Notes under the pieces: generated by a model
Database searches by the model: none
Seen by the model: the letters and a program-made list of their open reading frames with translations, nothing else
Told to the model about the DNA's origin: nothing
NCBI GenBank assembly: GCA_027625915.1
Contig: JANTQA010000023.1
Location: 1,240,001-1,304,000, forward strand
Source: Anaeramoeba flamelloides
Lineage: Eukaryota; Metamonada; Anaeramoebidae
Direction: 5' to 3'
Length of the DNA stretch: 64,000 bases
Made by a program: the position numbers and the translations under genes
Shown: piece by piece, positions 59,139 through 64,000 of the stretch
Layout: each line of letters begins with the position of its first letter
How positions within the stretch are numbered: position 1 is the stretch's first letter

Positions 59139-60480
59139 GTGGAAAATATCATTTATAACAAGTGTACCTTTTTTCTAATCAAACTATTACTTTTTTTGAA
59201 AATACAAGATTTGGTAAAATTTTTGAATTTTCTATTAAATTTTCAAAGAAGAATTTTTTTTTTTTTGGGTTTAATAGTCCTACAAGGCAACATAAATAAA
59301 ACCCAAATAATTTTTAAAATAATAAGAGATTTTGGATTGAATCCCAATAATGATATTACTAAAAAACTTTATTTCCAAAACCAATTTTATATCTTGACAT
59401 TTGGTAAGATAAAAAACCTTTCGATTAGAATTTAACATAGAGAACGTTAAGACAAATTTTAAAAAAATAATCAATATCTTACAATATAAAATTTCCAATG
59501 AATTAAAACTTCTGTTGTTTAAAGCTTTATTAAATAGCCAATTATTATATGAATTATGAAATATTTGATTTGACAAAAAAAGATTTTAAAGATATTGATA
59601 CTTGTATTATAAAAAAAAATATAGATTTTTTTTAATCAACCCAAATTTCCTCTAAAATTATTTATAAAACTTAAGAAAAAATTGACCCTGTCAGTATAGC
59701 AGAGATTAAAGAAGATTTAAGTTAATACACAAATTAAAAATCCTATACTTTAGATGAATTAATTAATTATCTACCTTTTAGAGAAAAAGAATTTGAAAAT
59801 ATTAACTGGACATCAAATAACTTAAAAGAATTAGAAATTAAATTGGATAAATTCAGAATTAAAAATTTAGAAAATAGTCCAAGTTAATAATTTGGTTAGG
59901 TATTTTTTTAATATAAGAAATAAAAAAAACGGAGACACTTTTCATTAGGTTTTCCAGAATTCGAAAGAATTGAGAAAAGATTTGGTTTTCCCCAATTCTT
60001 TTAAATCGTTGAAAACCACAGTTAGTTTTTTTTTTTAATTTGTGAAATAAATAGAAAATTTCTCAAATTAAAAAAAACTTGACACTTGATGACACATAAT
60101 CAAAAATATTTAAAATATACAAATCAATAATACTATAATTGAGAAGTGAACATATTTAAAAGGGAAGGGTTCAACTTCAATTTTAAAACTTAGAAAAATT
60201 ACAAATTCCCCCAACAGCTATTCTTATTTTATAATAAAAATAAATCAAAATATTATGGATTATGTAAGAAAATAAACAATTTAGATATTATTGAAGAGTT
60301 AGATTATTTTCTATGGAATTGTCCAACCTATGGAAATAATCAAAAAATCTGGATATATAAATTAAAGAGAATTAACATATCCAATATATTAAAAAATATA
60401 AAATAATATTTCTAATATTATAATATTAAAATGATTCAGTACGCTTATTAGTCTTTGTGGATAATAAACTTATTATTGAG
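59139..60480 (+). mobile_element. LINE, copy 5 (broken)
   Basis: Frames give IIRDFGLNPNNDITKK and FGKIKNLSIRI (the post-FVDD part of the reverse transcriptase), then FLINPNFLSKIIYKT, YLPFREKEFENINW, LKELEIKLDK, NLENSPS, a hairpin cluster (59893-60100), KGKGSTSILKLRKI and finally EELDYFLWNCPTYGNNQK. Colinear with copy 4, with many stops. The first Cys pair of the tail is changed. Confidence 0.72.
59893..60100. repeat. Hairpin cluster HPC-4 inside LINE copy 5
   Basis: A type 2 hairpin (GGTTTTCCAGAATTCGAAAG ... partner at 59993-60020) lies between two type 1 stems (about 59900-59932 eroded, 60026-60080). It is followed by CTTGACACTTGATGACACA, the common tail. It follows NLENSPS of the LINE; copy 4 runs on without a break at this point (SPSWKVQNYL). 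Confidence 0.7.
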
Positions 60481-60575
60481 TTTTTAATAATATCCCTAAA
60501 ATAAAAATTTTGTAATTTGAGCAAATAAGAGAGAGTATAATAACATCCTCTTCACCCTTAATATTTTTTTTATCC

Positions 60576-60607
<32 letters not shown>

Positions 60608-61539
60608 GATAAAATTTGGATGAAAAATAATTAAATTACAATCACCAAGAAAAAATTTCAAGATATTTTTTTAATATAGGTACCTATCTAATTTATAATT
60701 ATAAAAATATATTTATAAGATAATTTTTTATAAATTCAATATCTTTTAGAATTTCATAACAACCCGGATTAATATTTTTCATTTCAAACACAATCAGGAT
60801 ATCCACAGTTTCAAGATATATATATATATATTTAAACCAAATTTTTTTAATAAACGACCCATCTTACGTTTTAATTTTAAATTACTTTTGTATCGTTTTG
60901 AAGTTTTTCCTCTCACAATGAAAAGTCCACGAATAAATCATTTTTTCTCTATTTTATTTTTTCAACAGTGTTTTGTTAAAACGGAAAATAAAAATGAAAA
61001 ATTGGTTAGAAGTAACAGATGAATTAATGCAAAATTTGGTTTCAAATATGAAAAAGAGATTAGATTTAGTTATTCAAATGGAAGGAGAACCGATAAATGA
61101 GTTTTATTAATTTTTTAAATTTTCTATTTTTTATGTAATGCTTCTTTCAAAATAAATGGCCCAATTTTTTTTAACTTTTTTTTTTTTTTTTTTATTTTTA
61201 GATAAAAAATAAAAATCTCTGGAGTATATAACTGAATATTAAAATCTAAATTTTTATATTATAATAGATAAATTCAATTATTAAAAACATTTTTCATTAA
61301 AATTTGATTTTTAATGGGTCAATGATTTTGAAAGGGAGTTTATATATTGATATTAATAGATATCTAACTCTTGAATATTAACAAAAATCAATTTGTTAAA
61401 TATAATTTAATTGATTAATTTAATTAAAAATATTTATATATAAACACATATATCAACAAAATTGTAAGCAATTGCCAAAAAGGACGAATAAAATTCTTTT
61501 ACAATATCTTTTTATACAACTTCATCATAAAAACTATAT
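60481..61539. other. Intergenic, nothing recognised
   Basis: Includes a T run of about 28 bases (60579-60607). A short frame at 60990-61108 (MKNWLEVTDELMQNL ...) might be a small exon, but no partner was found. Confidence 0.35.
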
Positions 61540-62115
61540 AATTATAATCCCAATTCAAAATTTTTAACACACCAAAATTCAGTTTTTGAAAAAAAAAAAT
61601 ATTATATTTAATCAATTCTTGAAGAAATCTCACATTAGAATTCATTCACTAATTGAAATACTAACAATTATTTATAAATTAGGATGTCCACAAAACAAAA
61701 AATAAATAATTTTTAATACAAATAAATTACAGAGAGTATGTTAAAAATTTTGGAGAGAGCAAAAAAAAAAAATAAATTGGTAAATTTGTTTAAATTCTAT
61801 TAATAATATTGATTGGGGATATGATTAGAGACTACCAACTAATTTAATTTAATTTCTTTTATTTTGGTGAACTCAACTATAACCTAATATCAATTGTTTA
61901 AAATTTTTTTAATCACATGAAACAAGTTAGGTAATTTAAAAAATGAAACAAAAACAAAAAACTAAAAGATGAAAAAAAGATTTGCAAATTTTACAAAAAT
62001 CAAAATTATTTTCAATTTCAATGAAATTGTATTATTGTGATTGTTTGGACCGTTTGAACCGTTTGAACCATTTAACTGTGTTTGTGAAAAATTTTGAATT
62101 TTAGTTAACATTGTC
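61540..62115 (+). repeat. Dispersed repeat D, copy 3
   Basis: Colinear with copy 2 over nearly 600 bp, e.g. TTCAAAATTTTTAACACA, AATCAATTCTTGAAGAAAT, TTGGTAAATTTGTTTAAATT, CCTAATATCAA and GAAATTGTATTATTGTGATT. Ends unclear. No frame. Confidence 0.6.
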
Positions 62116-62117
62116 AT

Positions 62118-62420
62118 TATTAATTATTTATTTATTCTTAATAATAATCCAAATTCTTTGTTAGTCTTACAACATTTAAAAAAAAGATACCAGTTTTCTG
62201 ATCTTGATTTTATATGATATTTTTAATTCTTAAAATTGGTTAATTTTTTACCTTTTTGATCGAAACAATCATTTTCCTAATCGAACTGCAATCTCTTCAT
62301 AATTGCCCAATTGTATGGTAAATTTACAACTGTATTTCATGTTTTAAAAAGATTGTTTGGTATGTAAACTTTATTTCGAAGTTTATTTATTGGAATTGGT
62401 AGTTTTGTTTTTTCTCAATA
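62118..62420. repeat. Dispersed repeat M, copy 1
   Basis: Direct repeat of 63690-64000. Matching blocks: TTTGTTAGT, TTTCTGATCTTGATTTTATA, CTTTTTGATC, AATTGCCCAAT, AAAACTGTATTT-like and TTATTGGAATTGG-like, in the same order and spacing. The two copies lie on either side of the Ras exon. Confidence 0.6.
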
Positions 62421-63039
62421 AAAATCGTATAATTTTGTTTTTTCATTTTTTGTATAATTTTTCAATGAACCTATTTTGAATAAAATAACATACCCGTTAA
62501 TTCAATCAATAGTAATATTTGACTTAATTTTATCTTTGATACTTTATGAATAGATTCACTAACAAAGAGAAATTTTCAATGAAATGTAAATAAAAATGTA
62601 ACACCCCACCTTTTTTGGGAAAATACCTTAGATACACAGATAAATATCTAAAACAATTCAGATAAAAGATAAACAAACAATAAAAAAGTTAGTATGCCAA
62701 ACATTTATTTCTTTCCCCTTTTAGACTTTCAATATAATTTTGTTTTCAATAAAACGAGAATAATTGGAACTTTCGTTCCCCTTTTCTATTATTAGAATAA
62801 AAATTATTAATTGATAAATAAATATACTCATAATTACATGTAATATATTATTTTAAAAAATCAATTAAAAAAAAAAAAACAAAAAAACAATAAAGAAAGA
62901 TTTTGTTTGTTGAAAAAGGGTTTCAAAATTTAAAAAAAAAAGAAAGAAAAAGAAAGAAAAAAATTAATTTAATAACTTTTAAAAAAATAAAAAAAACCCT
63001 AGGAAATAAATTAAATTAAATAAAATAATGATTAAACGT
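62421..63039. other. 3' flank of the Ras gene, nothing recognised
   Basis: A/T-rich with purine runs at 62860-62970. No frame or structure identified. Confidence 0.4.
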
Positions 63040-63393
63040 TTATAGAATTATACATTTTTTTTTTTTTTTTTTCTTTTGATTAGTTGTAATTTTTTTTGGC
63101 ATTATCTTTCGAACTTCTCGAACTAAACTAAAAAATGATTCTTCTACATTTTTACCAGTTTTGGCTGATGTTTCAAAAAATGGACATTGGTATTTTTCAG
63201 ATAATTGTATCCCCTCTTCTGTTGTCACATTTCTTTCACCTTCAAGGTCTACTTTATTTCCAATCAACACTAGCGGTATTTTGAGTTCATCTTTAATTTT
63301 ATAAATTTGTTTATAATAGGTTTCTAAAGTTTTTTGTGAATCCTTTGTAACAATGGAATAAACAAAAAGAAAACCATGGCCCTTTCTCAAGTA
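63040..63393 (-). CDS. Ras-type small GTPase, last exon (partial gene)
   Basis: Exon of 117 codons after an ATAATAG acceptor, phase 0, starting YLRKGHGFLFVYSI. That is the stretch just after switch II in Ras proteins (usual form QYMRTGEGFLLVYSI). The G4 motif GNKVDL and the G5 motif ETSAKTG are intact. After VREVRKIMPKK comes a run of lysines and the CAAX box CIIL; final Leu predicts geranylgeranylation, and the lysines suit plasma-membrane binding. The P-loop, switch I and DTAGQ-type exons must lie upstream on this strand. I did not find them in 63394-64000, so they are beyond the window or past a long intron. Closest by eye to Ras/Rap rather than Rho or Rab. Confidence 0.88.
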   Translation of the reverse strand, partial: YLRKGHGFLFVYSIVTKDSQKTLETYYKQIYKIKDELKIPLVLIGNKVDLEGERNVTTEEGIQLSEKYQCPFFETSAKTGKNVEESFFSLVREVRKIMPKKITTNQKKKKKKKCIIL

Positions 63394-63689
63394 CTATTAT
63401 TTTATTTTAAAACGATTTTTGATTTTAAATTATAGATAAGAATAAGCAAATGTAATACACAAAATTAAAAAGATAAATAAATTTAAAGTGAGTTATTTTT
63501 GAATAGTTTTGATAATATTTTTTAAGATCAAAGGATACAAAAAAAAAAAAAAAATTCTAATTATATTGGAGCTTTGATTAAAAAAAAAAAAATATTTCAC
63601 CAATAAGCTATTTCCAAAAAAATGTGTGTGCAAATTTATTTTTAAATATCTTTTTTAAAACTCAATCCAAATAAAACTATTTAAATTTA

Positions 63690-64000
63690 CAAAATGATTA
63701 TTAATCATTTATTGTTTATTAATAATAATCTAATTTGTTTGTTAGTATGTAATTACTTTAATAAAAGATATTAAAAATTTCTGATCTCGATTTTATAAGA
63801 TATTTTTTGAGGAGGTGAAAATTGGTCGATTTATTTATTTCTTTTTGATCATAAAATTGTTTTCAGAAGAGTTTTAATCTCAATGTAATTGCCCAATATA
63901 AGAGAAAATTTAAAACTGTATTTTAAGTTTTAAAAAATTGTTTGCTCCCTTGTCTTTTTTTCAAATTTTTTTATTGAAATTGGCAGTTTATTTTTCTTCA
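63690..64000. repeat. Dispersed repeat M, copy 2
   Basis: Second copy of the 62118-62420 repeat, in the same orientation and cut by the window end. It probably lies in the intron of the Ras gene. Confidence 0.55.

Noticed and set aside
60473-60661. 62-codon minus-strand frame
   Set aside because: Created by a long T run (poly-Lys) beside LINE copy 5.
1-64000. Search by eye for tRNA and rRNA genes and for viral or LTR-type elements
   Set aside because: No B-box-like GGTTCGAATCC in a foldable setting, no rRNA core words, and no integrase, protease or capsid motifs were seen. A tool scan could still find divergent ones.

Overview
The window is nuclear DNA of a very A+T-rich eukaryote with spliceosomal introns. 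Donors are nearly all GTA-type and acceptors are TAG or CAG. The standard genetic code fits every gene model, and the stops seen are TAA. Long Lys/Glu coiled coils, a LIM-domain protein linked to actin, and WDR11, eL6 and Ras homologues suggest a free-living amoeboid protist. An Anaeramoeba-like or amoebozoan source is my guess; nothing in the window proves it.

Nine genes can be supported, most only after joining exons. From left to right they are: ribosomal protein eL6 (+, 3 exons); the 5' end of a small secreted protein (+); a seven-membrane-segment THH1/TOM1/TOM3-like protein (+, 2 exons, 1.9 kb intron); an intronless DUF6544/DUF6920-type membrane protein of bacterial style (+); WDR11 (-, 3 exons, 5.07 kb intron); a divergent mitochondrial-carrier protein (-, 2 exons, 5.57 kb intron); two small spliced genes lying inside that carrier intron on the opposite strand (+); a 1253-residue LIM-LIM-coiled-coil-polyproline-WH2 protein (-, 3 exons); and the last exon of a Ras-type GTPase (-). 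The main joins keep phase, and the joined proteins match the expected family length or domain layout.

Most of the rest is mobile DNA. There are five broken copies of one LINE, marked by an FVDD reverse-transcriptase core in one copy and a Cys/His tail in most. There are several non-autonomous inverted-repeat families: TTAA-flanked elements with TTAAGGG-like ends (families F, G, J, K); a 197-bp palindromic TA-flanked family (B); a family of about 0.5 kb with AGTGAAAAAAATAC-like ends (A); and dispersed repeats D, E, L and M. Clusters of long near-perfect hairpins (here called HPC) sit inside or at the end of three of the LINE copies. They are the least explained structure in the window. Nested insertions (A inside L, B inside a LINE, HPC inside LINEs, LINE and G and F inside the WDR11 intron) give a relative order of events.

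The genes do not form one pathway. They cover translation (eL6), membrane trafficking (WDR11), cytoskeleton and signalling (LIM-WH2 protein, Ras), organelle transport (carrier) and membrane proteins (TOM1-like, DUF6544-type). No tRNA, rRNA, CRISPR array or viral element was recognised by eye.
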